Origin: Hirundichthys speculiger
Lineage: Eukaryota > Chordata > Actinopteri > Beloniformes > Exocoetidae
Length of the DNA: 64,000 bases
Assembly (NCBI GenBank): GCA_018398805.1
Contig: JAGFBZ010001895.1
Coordinates: forward strand, 1,237,001-1,301,000
Reading direction: 5' to 3'
The notes beneath the pieces are model-generated. The model worked only from the letters and a program-made list of their open reading frames with translations. It did not search any database and was not told the origin of the DNA. Each line of letters begins with the position of its first letter. Position 1 is the stretch's first letter. Below, piece after piece: positions 1-12,224 of the stretch. The position numbers and the translations under genes were made by a program.

Positions 1-2
1 GA

Positions 3-131
3 GCCACAGTGGACATCATGGCAGAGGTAACGAAGAGGCTCGAGAAAGTGACGATCGGAAGAGAAACTGAGGAAGTGACGAGGGAAGAGACCAAACTAAA
101 GAAAATGTTAGACAGTGTTGTTAAAGCGACT
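3..131 (+). other. Possible terminal coding exon or ORF remnant at the left edge
   Basis: From base 3 the frame is open to a TAG at 129-131 and reads as a charged, Lys/Glu-rich helix-like peptide that includes MAEVTKRLEKV and ends LKKMLDSVVKAT. The composition looks more like protein than the surrounding AT-rich DNA. I do not recognise the family. It lies on the strand opposite ntn1, in what should be an ntn1 intron, so it could be the last exon of an overlapping gene, a retrocopy remnant, or chance. The upstream part is outside the window. Confidence 0.22.
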
Positions 132-329
132 TAGCTTCCAGCCCCTGTAGGGGGAACCAAAGCGCTAAAAATCATAAACATCATCTGTGCTGCTTTAAAC
201 CATTTGTTTGCATTCTCATGTGTCACAGCTGGTTTTAAAGGAGGGAGTTTGGCATCTCAGCTTCCACTTTTCCATCTGGAATGGGTGGAGATCCAGATCC
301 CCATCTGGATAAATCTACTGTGATCTGGC

Positions 330-520
330 TCTGTGACATCACAGTCTCCTGCAAACCTGAACATATTTTAAAACTGAGGCAGGTCGTTTTACCTTAGATT
401 TTATGAGTTGGTTGTAACTTCAGAGACCCAAACATGTAATCTAGCACTTTTTTTTCTCATAGTATGTCAGATTTAATGTAGTTAAAATGCACTTTATCTT
501 TGTATATAATTACATATAAT
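330..520 (+). repeat. Dispersed repeat relic, copy 1 of 3
   Basis: This stretch has a CTGTGACATCACAGT core, then a CAGAGACCCAAACATG-like block, a T-rich run and an AAAATGCACTTTATC block. The same order of blocks recurs at about 15850-16060 and, partly, at 62160-62365 (TGTGATGTCACAGTC core and an ATATGTCCCCTTTAA end). The copies are diverged. The family is not identified; ends cannot be placed precisely. Confidence 0.4.
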
Positions 521-3111
521 TAGGATTAATTACATTTCTTTGGAGGCCTGGTCCTGATTTACTTTACAGCTCTGCTCTTAGAGAGGTGGAACTCAGCATC
601 TCAACAGCACCCTCTTGTAGCAGCTTTTAAGATTAAGACAGAGCAAACTTGTCGACACATAAAAGGTATGAATGATTTCAGGTAATTTACTAAAAGTAGT
701 GAGCAGCTGAGATCACATTTAGGGTGTCTCCATCAAAAACATGTTTATTTGTTTTTTTTTTCTTACTAATATGGAAAATTATGCAATATCTCACGCAAAA
801 ACCAAAGACTCTAAAAAAAGCATATTCCTACAGCTCCTTAGATTTATCCAGTTTCTCTTTAAAAACACAGTTTAATGTGTTTCAGACACAAACCAGCACA
901 TTTACCAGCACTGCATCTAGGTTTGACATGTGAAAAGGACTTTTACTTGTCGTTATGTATTTTTACAGTGTTTTCTTGGTACTTCAGCTTCAGGAAAAGA
1001 TCAGAATACTCCTTCCAACTGTGTACAGCTCACATCTTGTCCAAAATGAAAATATCACCACTTTCTTGAAGGATGCTATGCAGGCAGAAAACTAGAAAAG
1101 ATGACACCTGAGCAACATTGTTGTGATTCTAGTTTATATACTGGAAAAGTAAGGTTATAAAAACAGCAGTAACCGTGGGCCTGCTCATTGTCTACGGATG
1201 TATGTGGAGGCTTTGCTGTTGTCTGAATCACAGTCACGATGAGCTGCTGCTCTCAAAGCCCTGAGACACCTTTCCAAGCTGCCATCCACAACTCAGCTGA
1301 GCAGAAATATTTGGCCTGTTCTTGAAAACCTGAGTGAAACCTCTCTGGCTCCAAAAACCACATCCATATCGACTCATGAGCTCAACAACACAAAATCCTC
1401 AGGCAGCCTTTACCCAGAGGATGCTGGGCCGTAGCAGAGCGTGGGTTTCCTTTCTTTTTGAGATCTCCCAAATGCAACTCTTTGTTTGATGGTCTGGCTG
1501 CATACAGAGAAAGCTCTTACCAAAGTCACACGGACTAATGTCGCAAGAATGACTGGAGGGAGCAGAGCTAGAGCCAGTTTCAGAAGCATTGTTCTGTGTT
1601 TGTAATCGTGACAGAGTTAAAGGAGGTTTTGTTGGCTCTGCTGCAGGTCCTGCTGTCGCTGCTAGCGTGTGAACAGCCAACAGTCTCAGCTCAGAACGTG
1701 GAACAGATACATTGATCCATAGCACGAAATGAGCAGTTTCACAATAAAGGCTCACAACTTATGAAATTACAACACTTTTCTGGCTCTACAGTTGTTAGTT
1801 GTCAGTGTTTTGCATGACATGAAGCTGTGACAAAACTCATTCTGCACGACTGTAATGTGTTTTTGTCTTTTCTACTTGCAGGGAATGGTCAATGTTCACC
1901 ATCACATCACCATGTCACAATATTTACACCTTTATTGTGACTCTTCTACGTTTTGGACATGTGAGAATGTATATGATAGGAATTTTCTAGTGAGACTGGG
2001 CTGGAACAGTGGAAACAACTGATTTAATCCAACTGAGCCAGGCTTCAGTAATGTGAGGGTTTTTAGACGATCCCCGTCATTTCTACATGTCATGTTTGTC
2101 TGTGCTGCTCCGGCAGAGGAAAGCCAGAGGGTCTGTAAAGTATTACAGAGTGTTTCAAGAATTCCATGTTTTAGTCCATTAAAGGCTAATTTTGCATACT
2201 GTTTAAATTATTATTATAACCGTGGCTTTTCAGAACACTCAAAACACTAAGTAATGATTCATCTTCATCCAGACATGTGTTTATGGAGACAAATTCAAAG
2301 AAGAGGAGGGTGTGTGATTAAAGAAGTTAATCGGAGGGAAAGTGGCTTCTCAAAAGGATATTGTTCTCTGTTTTATAATATTTTAGAGTTGTGTTATAAG
2401 CAGCTCATGTAGGTGCCTCTTGCTGTTTTAATTTATTGTTTCATTGCTGTCAATTGTATCATTTTAGTGGAAATATCTTTTAACTGAGCTTTTTTTTTAT
2501 TGCCTTAGTCTTATCAAAACTTCTCATCTGCATGCCTACGACGTTTGTTTACATATTTTACCCGGCTACGTTGCAAATGAGGTTGCTATGGTTGAATGTT
2601 TTCCGAGTTGAAGTCAAGGTTAAATGCGCAGCAGACATCAAGCCTATAGAGCCAACATGCCAACGTCGACAAACAGTCCGCTGGATTTTTATGTAAGTAC
2701 GTGATTTATCATTATAATAGTCCTGACAGCCACTTCTAAATGAGCCTGTTATCCCATAACATAATCAAAACAGCATCATACACTGAGCCCACTTCAGAGT
2801 GTTTGCCTTCCAGATGTTTATGTAGAGAAAAAAATACAGCGTTTTTGCAGCCATACATCATATTTTTTTGGTGATTTGCTCTCATTGTTCAACTGGTGAA
2901 AATGTTGAAATAGTTGTTCTCGCAGGATTTAATGGTTTGAAGAGTATGTTTTGTAAATTCTTGATTGCTTCTTTGAAAGCCGCTTTCGACCATGTAAGAA
3001 GAAGGTTCATGTGTCAGCCCACAGCGAAGTGCACCTCTAGTGGGACAAAGTGGTATTGCAAGACGTGCCGGTCCATCCTCACTCATTAGCACAGGATTAT
3101 CTGTGGCTTTT

Positions 3112-3113
<2 letters not shown>

Positions 3114-3142
<29 letters not shown>
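3114..3142 (+). repeat. Poly(T) tract, 29 bases
   Basis: Uninterrupted T run. It could be the A tail of a minus-strand retro-insertion, but no recognisable retroelement body precedes it. Confidence 0.8.
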
Positions 3143-4079
3143 GTTAATGCAGCAGATCTATGTGCCTCCATGTGGTCATAAGTGATATTGCACATAGAGT
3201 AGCTTTGGCCATCATTAGTAGTAAGTAGTAATTTTCTGGGTTAAGGGAAATCTAGAAAAACACATGTGAATAACGTTTGCACGGCTGAGCGACTTAAAAC
3301 AAAGAAAAGAATATCTGTCTTACACAAAGTGGTGACAAGGTAACAGCTGACATCTTGAAATTAAAAAGGTAGAAAATGATTTAGAGCAGTTGGAGTGTTG
3401 CTTTGATTTTTGTCATAGGAGAAACAGTGATTTAAAAAACAAAATTCATTTGTAAACTTTTCATATTTAAACATGCATGACTGCCCTTTCAAAGTCCATT
3501 AAAAAAAGGTTGAGAAAACAAAATATCATGCTCTCATAGTTTCCACAAGGTGCATCGGGCTGTTTCCTGCGGCTTGGCTTCGGTCCGCTTGTCTCCAGAG
3601 GAGGCTGTCATGCAAGCTGTGCTGATAAAGTTAGATACTCCTTTCTTGTTTATCAGAAAAACACATGCTTCATATTTGATTTTGCTGATTGAAACAGATC
3701 GGTTCATTGTGACTGTTTAGCTTCAGGGTCACTGCTGCCTGCAGTTTTTCTAACCGGCTGAAGCATCTGACGTGTCCTCCGCTGAGCTGCGAGCTGCCCT
3801 CAGCGCTGACATGTTCTAGATGACTGGGACTCATCAGTCCGTCTAACTGGCAGTCGGCCCCTGATGGGACAGTCAGTGAATGTCGGACTTTCCATGCTGC
3901 TGCATCACCGAAAGGGGTCCTGAATGTTTCCTGACCTGCACAGCCCCTGTTTCCAATTAACCACTTCTTTTTTTTTTTCCAGATACTTTTGTTTATCCAT
4001 TGTACTTCAACTTTGTTGCAGTTTGTAATGATATCCTTCAAGGTTCTGGTATCACAGTATTTTGACTTACATGCACAAC

Positions 4080-4906
4080 CAGAGATGCTGCAACGGGGTA
4101 GGCATACTGGGCAATTGCCTAGGGCCCCAAGCTGGAAGGGGCCCCAGAACACCGCTGACATTGGTTCTTTTGTCAATGACAAAATGACTGAACTGCTTTA
4201 GACACTGCAACGACGATACGTTGGAAACCCCCCACATAGGGTCCCCACTAGCTGTCACTGCCTAGTGTGTTAAGGGACCCTCAAGACACGGCGCTAATAT
4301 CGATCCATATCAATGACACAACCTGAAACCTCCATAGACACTACAGCGACATGTTTGGAACCCCCCCTAATGGGGCCCCGACTGCCCGTGGCCGGCTTTC
4401 TTCAGTACTTCAAACTCAAAATGAAGCAAGTGTATCGGTCAGGATACGCAAAAAGAAAAAGTAAAAGAGGATGAAGGAAAAAGAACGGGAAAGTGCTAAA
4501 TTCAAACTTGTATAATCTGACATTATTAAAAAAAAAAGTTATGATGCCACTTTGTCCCAGTCTAGTCTCACGAAGCACAACTGCACATGACATGTTCACT
4601 GCGCTTTAGCCTAGCTTATTTAAACAGTAATTAACAGTTAGCTAACCAGTAACTAATGTGTATTTGGAAGAGCGGCGATATCATATGTCTTCTTGAATTT
4701 TCTGCATGTCATGTGATTTTTTTTTCTTGATAGTGTTTTTGTCAAACTTTGCACATTTCAGTTGTGTTTGTTATGTTATACTGTATTTTAAGTTTTCTTA
4801 CATCACTGTGCACCTCTGTTATTTAAAATAAAAGATTTCTGGATTGAATGATCTTCTTGGTGTTTTTGGACCGGTAGGGCCCCCAAGGTGACTGGAAACG
4901 CCCCTG
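4080..4906. mobile_element. Non-autonomous hAT-like DNA transposon with 8-bp target duplication
   Basis: The identical octamer TGCACAAC lies at 4072-4079 and 4907-4914, exactly flanking an 827-bp element. The left end reads CAGAGATGCT and the reverse complement of the right end reads CAGGGGCGTT; they differ only by transitions, as expected for decayed terminal inverted repeats. Internal GGGCCCC-rich blocks lie near both ends (4120-4145 and 4874-4885). An 8-bp duplication plus CAG-type ends is the hAT signature. No transposase frame is visible, so it is a deletion derivative mobilised in trans. Confidence 0.72.
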
Positions 4907-5964
4907 TGCACAACGCATCAGAGGGTTGCTGGGAAACCAAAAGGGAAGTGACTCCAGTAATTCATTAATCGGGATCCAAACGAACAAACAAACCACAACA
5001 CTGTAAGGTCTATTTGTCTTCATTTTTGGTCAGATGTTCAAATATTTACTGCTTGATGTTGGTATGATTTTGTTACTCTTCATTGATATAGAGGTTTCTT
5101 AATGCCTTTCTTCTGGGTATGTTGCTCACATATCAGAGGGATTTAACTTTCCCTTGTTAAACAAAGTTTGTCTGATCACTTGCAAACACAGCCTGTTTTT
5201 ATCACTGTGTTATACAGCATGTTAAGATAATGCATTTAAACATGGAGCGCACTGAAACAGAAGTCAACAAAGCAAAACCAGAAGACAAAACCAGAGCCTC
5301 TGGCTACTGTTGTTTATATGCAGAAAAAAAAAAAATTTCAAACCCGCAAATATGTGTCAGCTTGTAAACCAAACAATGGCAGTAGCTGACTCTGCTCCGC
5401 GAGCACTGCCACACAGACATCAGGCTCCAGAAAAGCCCTCCTCTCCCATCACATGAGCTGGTGTCATGGAGCTGAAAGGAAACCCAGATGGCGAGGAGGC
5501 CTGGATGGGCCTGACCCGACCCGGCAGCCCAGCAAGGGGGGGGGGGTGCGGGCGGTACAGTCACCTTCAGCAGAGACAGTGTCAGCAGACACAGTCAGCC
5601 ACTGATCCATGCTTAAAAACAGCACGGGCTCTGTTGTAAAGCTGCACAGGAAAATGCAGTGTGCTTCTTCTTCAAGGGTCTGGTTTCCTTCAGAGCCCGA
5701 GAAAAGTGAAAAAATAACTGAGAAAATAAGCTGCTTCTTAAAAGTGAGCGTTCTTTGACTTCTCTGAAGTGTCTGGGTGAACACGTGGGTTGGACAGAAA
5801 AAGAACGGTGATGTAACTGCAGAAAAATTCCAGCACAAACTGAAATGACCATAAACTGAATTTTCATAGATGTGCTATACTGGTATATTGTAGCAATATA
5901 CATTTTATAGATATGTGCAATTTAATATAATCATAATTCATTTTATTTACAAGCACGTTTGAAG

Positions 5965-6830
5965 AGACTTGACGACACTGTGTAGAATAAAAGCACAAGA
6001 TAAAACTACACAATAAAACAGCTGATAACAGTTATAAACGAGACAGTGAAATTTAAACTGGGTAAGATAATCTAAAAAGGTGAGTTTTGAGACAGGATTA
6101 AGGTTATTGATGTGAGACTGAAAAGATAGAAGGTTGTCGAGGATGACGCCCAGACTCTAGACCTGGGTGGAGGGAGAAAGTGAAGAGTTGTCAGTTGTGA
6201 GGGAGAAACTGCCAACTATGGATAGTGTAGATTTGGAACTGATTAAAAGGATTTCTCTTTTGTCATTGTTTAGTTTCAGGAAGATTGAAGTGAACCAGGA
6301 TTTAATGTCAGATAGACAGATGGTAAAAGAGGAGGGAGGGACTGAGGAGTTAGGTTTACTGGAAATTATTATTGTGCTTATGGAACATATTGCCAAGGGG
6401 AAGGAGGTCGGTGATAAAGAGCAAGGGCCCCAGGACAGAGCCCTGGGGCTCACCAGAAGTAACAGAGGAGAGCTGGGATGTGAAGGAGTGGAGCTGGATA
6501 AACTGAGTAGGTAAGATTTAAACCAGTCGAGGGGGATGTTGATCATGGAAGATAATCTATGGACTAGGACAGAGCGGGAGATGGTGTCAAAAGTAGCACT
6601 CAGATTTAGGAGAATGAGGATGGTGGATAAACAGGAGTCAGCTGCCAAGAGAAGGTTCTTCGTTATTTTTAAAAGAGCAGTTTCTGTACTATGTCGGGGA
6701 CGAAAACCAGACTGGAAAAGTTCATAAAGACTGTTGCGAGTGAGCAGCAACTGTTTTTTTTTTTTAAGAATTTGGGAGATGAAAGGCAAATTAGAAATAG
6801 GCTGAAAGTTAATATTCACTTTGAGTCATT
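5965..6830 (-). mobile_element. L2/CR1-type LINE fragment, reverse transcriptase remnant
   Basis: On the minus strand the translation contains reverse transcriptase motifs common in teleost L2-type LINEs: FQPISNLPFISQ, then FQSGFRPRHSTETALLKIT, a degraded DLSAAFDT-like block, then CLSDIKSWFTSIFLKLNND and a SLGVILDN block near 6130-6155. The frame shifts in the middle (about 6380-6430). The catalytic Y-A-D-D segment between the PLGNMFHKHN-like block and CLSDIKSW is deleted, so it cannot encode an active enzyme. It is 5' truncated and sits in an ntn1 intron in the gene's own orientation. Confidence 0.75.
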
Positions 6831-7024
6831 TTTTAAAGCACAGATGAAAATATTTTTTTTTATACTTTAGCAGGTCTGCTGTGTAACATTTGACGCATGA
6901 AATGGTTTAGAGTCGTTAATCTAGACTTTTAAATACTGGCAGGCAACTGGAGTATTTTGTTCTACTATCGTACATCAACCACTAAACCTCACAATTCTTC
7001 AAAAATATTGTAAGTAGATTCTTC

Positions 7025-7390
7025 TTCTTTTCCTTTCTCTCTTCAGGGGTCACCACAGCGAATCATTTGCCTCCATCTAACTCTATCCTCTACATCCTCT
7101 TCTCTCAGTCCAACTAACTTCATGTCCTCTTTCTCTACATCCATAAATCTCTTTGGTCTTCCTCTCAGCCTCCTGCTTGCCGGTTCCAACCTCATCATCC
7201 TTCTCCTGATATATTCATTATCCCTCCTCTCTACATGTCCAAACCATCTCAGTCTGACTTTCTCTCCAGAACATCTAACATGTTCTGTCCCTCTGATGGA
7301 CTCATTCCTGATCCTGAACCTCAACATTTTACCTCTCTGCTACCTCACACTCTGCCTCCTGTCTTTTCCTCACTGCCACAGTCTCTAAAC
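7025..7390 (-). mobile_element. Non-LTR retrotransposon ORF2 C-terminal fragment
   Basis: The minus-strand frame at 7043-7327 contains RLRWFGHVERRDNEYI, RGRPKRFMDVEKEDMK and ends RVRWRQMIRCGDP. This is the tail commonly found at the C-terminus of teleost non-LTR retrotransposon polyproteins. No reverse transcriptase core is attached, so it is a heavily 5'-truncated copy, separate from the LINE fragment at 5965-6830. The exact clade is uncertain. Confidence 0.65.
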
Positions 7391-8003
7391 CATTTTGATT
7401 CAACCCTCTATTATTAGGAGAGTTAAAACTGTTGGTTATTTTAGACAGCCCTGTCCTAATCCATTGTGGGTGGTAGACAAGTTGGTCCTTTTGCAAAAAG
7501 ATGCCTTGAAAGTTGCCAAAAACACACAATTCTGCCAACTGTGTTTATGATCTGCACAGATACGTCTCCTGTATGATGAAATAAAAGGTCTCATAAAATG
7601 TGTTTGAAATACACCGAAAAGCCACATGAAACCCTGCCAACCGTACAGAACAGACGCGCTGAGGGTAGAAGGAAAATGCACTTGGATAATAAATCAAAAG
7701 TGTAAGGAAACAAGAGCGACAGAGCCTCCAGCTGACTTACAGCCATATTAAAACAGAACATCCCGTGGCAGGGTGACAGCCAAAACAACTCTGAAACTGA
7801 ACAAGTGCAAGATTACACGTATGAGTGGCTGAGACTACCATTTTCAACTTGCCTCGAAACCCACTTGGCAAGCCGAAGTTTCCCACAGTTTCCTTCACAG
7901 CCCATCAGTCAGGCCAGGAGGGGAGCGGGGGCCTGACTGTCAGGGGTCAGCGCTACGCTGAACAAGAAGAGAATATGAAGCAGCTGCCCGGGACAGGTCG
8001 CCA

Positions 8004-8050
8004 TGTGTGTGAGTGTGTGTGAGTGTGTGTGAGTGTGTGTGAGTGTGTGT
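8004..8050 (+). repeat. Tandem 10-mer repeat (GTGTGTGTGA)n
   Basis: About four and a half copies of a GTGTGTGTGA unit, a compound GT-type minisatellite. Confidence 0.85.
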
Positions 8051-9613
8051 TCCCCTCGTCTGTTTTCATTCCATAATACGAATGAATATGGATTCTTGAG
8101 CAAACGTTATCATGCATTAATAAATGAAAGAAAGTTCAAGCTGTTGCAGAGATTTCAAGAATGTCAGAACTTTATGACAAATGTGTTTCGTCTCATTTAA
8201 AGCACTGATAAATATCAATTTGTGTTAAAGAAAAACGCTATATGTTTTTTCCTTAATATACTGATAAAAAGCTGTATTTTTTTTCCCTCTGTGCAGCTGG
8301 TTTGCATCTCTTTATTTGAATTATGCATCTCTTCACGCATGTTTTGCAACTGTTTTTAAATGTGGAGTCACTTCACACTAAAAGGTCCGTTCAGACGCTC
8401 ACTGGCCCTCCGTCTCTGTGACAATATAACAACTAATCACTCAGAGAGGAAACATATGCTGCTGTTGCGTTATGGACAAACTGGCCAGTCATGTGCCTCC
8501 AGCTCACAGGAATGTGAAAGCCGTCAACGTGAATGCCTTTTGACAAAATGATGGCAACCCTGCACACACAGCAGAATCATGGGAAATTTGCTTTGTCTGA
8601 CTTCCTTGGTTCCTGCCACCATTAAAAGAAACCAACTCTCCCATAACTGCATCTCATTCTCTCTCTTCCTTCAATATTGTGGTGTTTTACATCAGAAAGG
8701 ACAAAAGCGGACAGATCATTAGCAGAGGCCATCCTGCATCCCCTGCTGCCAGAACATATGGACCCGGCGCTGAATGGGAGCAGCCCCTCCCCTGGCTCTT
8801 CTTCTTTCACGCTAAGGTGTCAGACCACCCTTCCTATTATTTCCCCTCTGGAAGACATGCTCGCTCCGGTTTTATCTGATGACACCACACGGGGCCTCCC
8901 GCTGACAGCGAGATGGATGCCACGAGTGACAACCTTTTGTTTTAGCAAAATGCGCGCACATGCGGGCGAAAGGCGGAGGCCAAGCTGAACAACTTGTTCA
9001 CTTGTTCCGTTTGGTTGAGCAAACCATGGCAGTGCTGGGACCTGTTGCTCTTGCAGATCTGCTTCGCCGTGGCTCGGAGGAGCTCGGGCTGTTGGTGTGA
9101 GCCCTCCTGCACGGCTGAAAATAAGCATCACAGCAAATAACTCTCACTGGATACAATAAATACTCGGATCTGGCTTCGCACCACCTCGCGCTTTGTCTTC
9201 CGCTCTGAATAGTTTAAAGTGGCAGTTTATACTCTTCGTGCCAAAGATGTCAATAAAACCGCCCTAATCGCCGGTCCAATCTGTAACAGCACCTGCTTGT
9301 GGAAACACAACACGCCCGGGGAGCCTGGATCTGTGCAGCTGCAATGTTTCCTTCCCGCTGAACCTGCTGCCGCCGGAGGAAACGCGGAGGAAGCGCAATT
9401 ACGCATTTGGACAAATGCTTTGTTGAAAAAAAAAAAATGGAAAAAAACCAAACTAACAAACCTTCGACTTCTTAGTACCTGTTCAAATTTTTTTTCAAAA
9501 ATGTTGCTTTAAACGTGGAAATAACATTTTCATTTTTTCAGACTATATCATGAATAAGAAGAATAAAACCACAAATGTTCAAAACAAAATAACTTTACAA
9601 GCAAAAGCCAGTA

Positions 9614-9620
<7 letters not shown>

Positions 9621-9669
<49 letters not shown>
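9621..9669 (+). repeat. (TA)n microsatellite
   Basis: About 24 uninterrupted TA units. Confidence 0.95.
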
Positions 9670-9673
<4 letters not shown>

Positions 9674-10512
9674 ATTTTCTTTTTGCATCTTAACAAAGAG
9701 CCTAAAAATGAACATGGAGGGTCATTAACATGATAAAACAAGGGGTTCCCCACACTTTTGTATAATACAGTTCAGATGAAACATTGTGTTTAAGATCTGT
9801 ATCATGTAGAAGTATATTTTGTCCCAACAGTTAGTTTTTGCACCTTTATTGCAATTATTCCGTTTGAAAATAACCAGCAGCAATAACCCTTTAAGAAATC
9901 TGAATGAGTATCAGTAGTTTTATAAAGATACAAACATTATACAATGTGATTCGCCCACTATTTGTAGGTTCTTTGTTTCTACATTCGTATGCAAATTAAT
10001 CTCACTAATTTAGAACTGCACCTCTGAGTGGTAAGTCTGGTTTTGTTTAGGACAACTAGAGAGTTTAATAAGAAAATGAATTTTTAAATAAGTCACAGTC
10101 TGACATTATTTTGTCAAAAGAAATTATTTCATTTGTAGGCCATAAGATTTCCTCATGTTTATGACTCATTTGGCACTCGTTTCCACTTGCCTCAAAGAAT
10201 GTATCCATCCGCAGTTAGATTAAACTAATATCAAAGTCAGATCACCATTTAAATAAATCCCTATATGTTCCTCTTTTTTTAAAGTTTAAACTCTTGAACA
10301 CTATATTTGAGTTTCACTCTCGGTTAAAGAGAAAAAATGTACACAGATGAGCAAATAAACAACTGAATTGGGCTTTTTTTTTTTGGTAGAAAACAGTGAT
10401 CACATAATGATACACTCGTTTAACTAGACCGTGACATTGATATCTTAGTCGGGAGTGGTGTAATAAAGGTAAATATTTCCACAGTGAAGTATAAAAAGGG
10501 GGTTTGCCTTAC

Positions 10513-11557
10513 CGACGCACTCGTTGGCCTCCCTGGCCGTGGCGCGCTGCCAGGGCCGGTCGTAGTGAAAAGGTTTGCACCTGTCGCACTCCGGTCCCGC
10601 TGTGTTGTGCTTGCACTCGCACACCAGGTTCCCCTCTCTGTCTTTGACGCACTTTGAAGCGTGCCCGTTGCACTTGCACCGGCCGCCGACCTGCAGGTCG
10701 GACACCGCGTAAAAGTAGGAGTCTCGGGCCAGCTCCGAGTCGTCCTCGTTCTCGTCTCCGAAAGTGTGCAGCCGGCTGAAGATCACCTTGATGTCGGTGG
10801 CCGTCACCCAGTCCTGCAGCACCGGGGAGTTGTCGAAGTCGTGCGCCGACGGCCGTCCGTCCAGGGTGCTGAAGGCGATGAGGCCACCTGTCAGAGGGTG
10901 CATGTCGGTGTGGGAGTCCGTGCAGATCGCTTCCTGCTCGTTCTGCTTGGTGATGGTCGCCTTGTTCTGCCGGTTGTACATCTTCTTGCACTGAGTGGAA
11001 TAAAACTGAAAAGGCACCCATGATTTGCCGTAGTCCATGGACTTGAAGATCGCCATGGATTCTGGTCTCGGGGAGCAGAACTGGAGGCTCACGTAGGTCA
11101 CCTCAAACTTTTTCCCCAAGGACAGGGTGAGGGTGACGTTCTGCGGGTACTGCACGTAGTTCTCCGACTGCCAGCAGGTGAGGTTGTGCGGGTTGTTGAG
11201 GTCCGTCAGGTAGGCAGGTGGATGGGACTTCTTGGGGTCCCCGGCGTCGCACGTGTGACAGTCCCTGGCGCGCTCCTCTCCCTTCTCGGTCACCACGCAG
11301 TAGCGGGCGGCCGGGTTGCCGCAGGTGCTGGACACGCGCACGTCTTTGCCAAAAGCGGAGTTGACGAAGTCCGGGATGCACCTCCGGGGGTTCCCGTTCT
11401 CGTCGTAGCACGGGTCCGGGGGTGAAGACTGCGCGGCAAACATGCTCAGCCCGTATCCGCCGGAGACACCGCCGGCCAGCGCGGAGACCGCCAGCAGACT
11501 CATCCAAATCTCCCAAATCCCTTTCATTGTAATCCGATCACCGCTGGAACCGACGCG
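10513..11557 (-). CDS. ntn1: Netrin-1, first coding exon (partial gene)
   Basis: Secreted laminin-related axon guidance cue that binds DCC/UNC5 receptors. Coding runs from the ATG at 11527 down to 10513 (338 codons plus one base). The donor is GTCG|GTAAGG and the frame ends at ECV, as in vertebrate NTN1. Signal peptide about 1-24 ([13 protein letters not shown]), laminin N-terminal domain about 40-283, start of the first laminin EGF repeat at 284 ([10 protein letters not shown]). Predicted N-glycosylation sites are NLT at 115 and NVT at 130. Upstream of the ATG are 30 untranslated bases preceded on the minus strand by a good acceptor (TGCATTTCAG), so transcription starts in an exon further right, as in human NTN1 where the ATG is in exon 2. 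The exon is much more GC-rich than its surroundings. I cannot say whether this is the ntn1a or ntn1b duplicate. Confidence 0.95.
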
Positions 11558-12203
11558 CTGAAATGCAGGGAAGACACACTTATCAGTTCACAGCACTTTA
11601 GTCAGATATAAAAGCAAATCAAGGCGATGTCCTACACCTAAAGATGGTGAGATAATCATGAGGGAAAGTAGAGGTACAAGGAGGCAGAAGAAGGCGTGTG
11701 AGATGCTGGATGTGTTGGAAACAATCTTACAGGGAGAGAAAACTCCACCCAGACCGCCACCTCCAAATATACTGCTCAGTCTCAAAGTGTTTGACTCCAA
11801 AGAATTGGAAGAAACAGCCTATCCAGTTTACGCGCCCAACAAAGGTGCGATAGTTCAACTTCCTCCCCCCCTCCCCCTCTTTAAAAAAAACTACATAAAA
11901 TTAGGAGATGGCAAATGCGCGTCTCGCTCCGAGTTTCCCTCCGCCTGTGTCTGGCCACTCAGTCACACCTCTGCCCACCTCTGCCTCTTTCTGTCTCATT
12001 CCCTGTCTGTTATAATAGAAAAAAAAGAGGGTCCACTCATTTCTGGGTACCGGAGTGGGAGTCTTGGATGTTTTCCTGCAGATATAGAGGGAGCAGCGAC
12101 CTCTTGTGGCACATTTTTTGAACTACACGTTGAGGCCAAAAGATGCGGAGAAATAGGCTGCAAAATCACCTTGTAGTAAAGGAGTGCTCTCTCCTTTCTA
12201 TAA

Positions 12204-12224
12204 GTGTGTGTGTGTGTGTGTGTG
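12204..12224 (+). repeat. (GT)n microsatellite
   Basis: About ten GT units, ending GTGCGTGAC. Confidence 0.9.

Larger units (their letters stand above)
1..10512 (-). other. ntn1: Probable first long intron of ntn1, repeat-rich, no netrin exon seen
   Basis: The donor of the first ntn1 coding exon is at 10512-10511 on the minus strand. I looked leftwards for the next netrin exon (laminin-type EGF repeats, Cys-rich) and saw none, so the intron probably runs off the left edge, as expected from the very long NTN1 intron in vertebrates. It contains an 827-bp hAT-like element (4080-4906), two LINE remnants (about 5965-6830 and 7025-7390), a GT-rich tandem tract near 8004-8050 and a TA microsatellite at 9621-9669. 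Short frames elsewhere in it look random. Confidence 0.6.

Noticed and set aside
1399..1755. 118-codon minus-strand open frame
   Set aside because: No motif, no start context and no family resemblance; treated as chance inside the ntn1 intron.
3670..4182. 170-codon open frame on the minus strand
   Set aside because: Its start lies inside the hAT-like element and it crosses the element boundary at 4080, so it cannot be an ancestral gene.
8004..8050. Regular 10-base repeats considered as a CRISPR-like array
   Set aside because: Directly adjacent units without spacers, in a eukaryotic genome: a microsatellite.
11658..12176. 172-codon open frame on the plus strand upstream of ntn1
   Set aside because: Low-complexity composition, runs through a poly-Pro/C-rich stretch and has no recognisable domain or splice context; probably chance.
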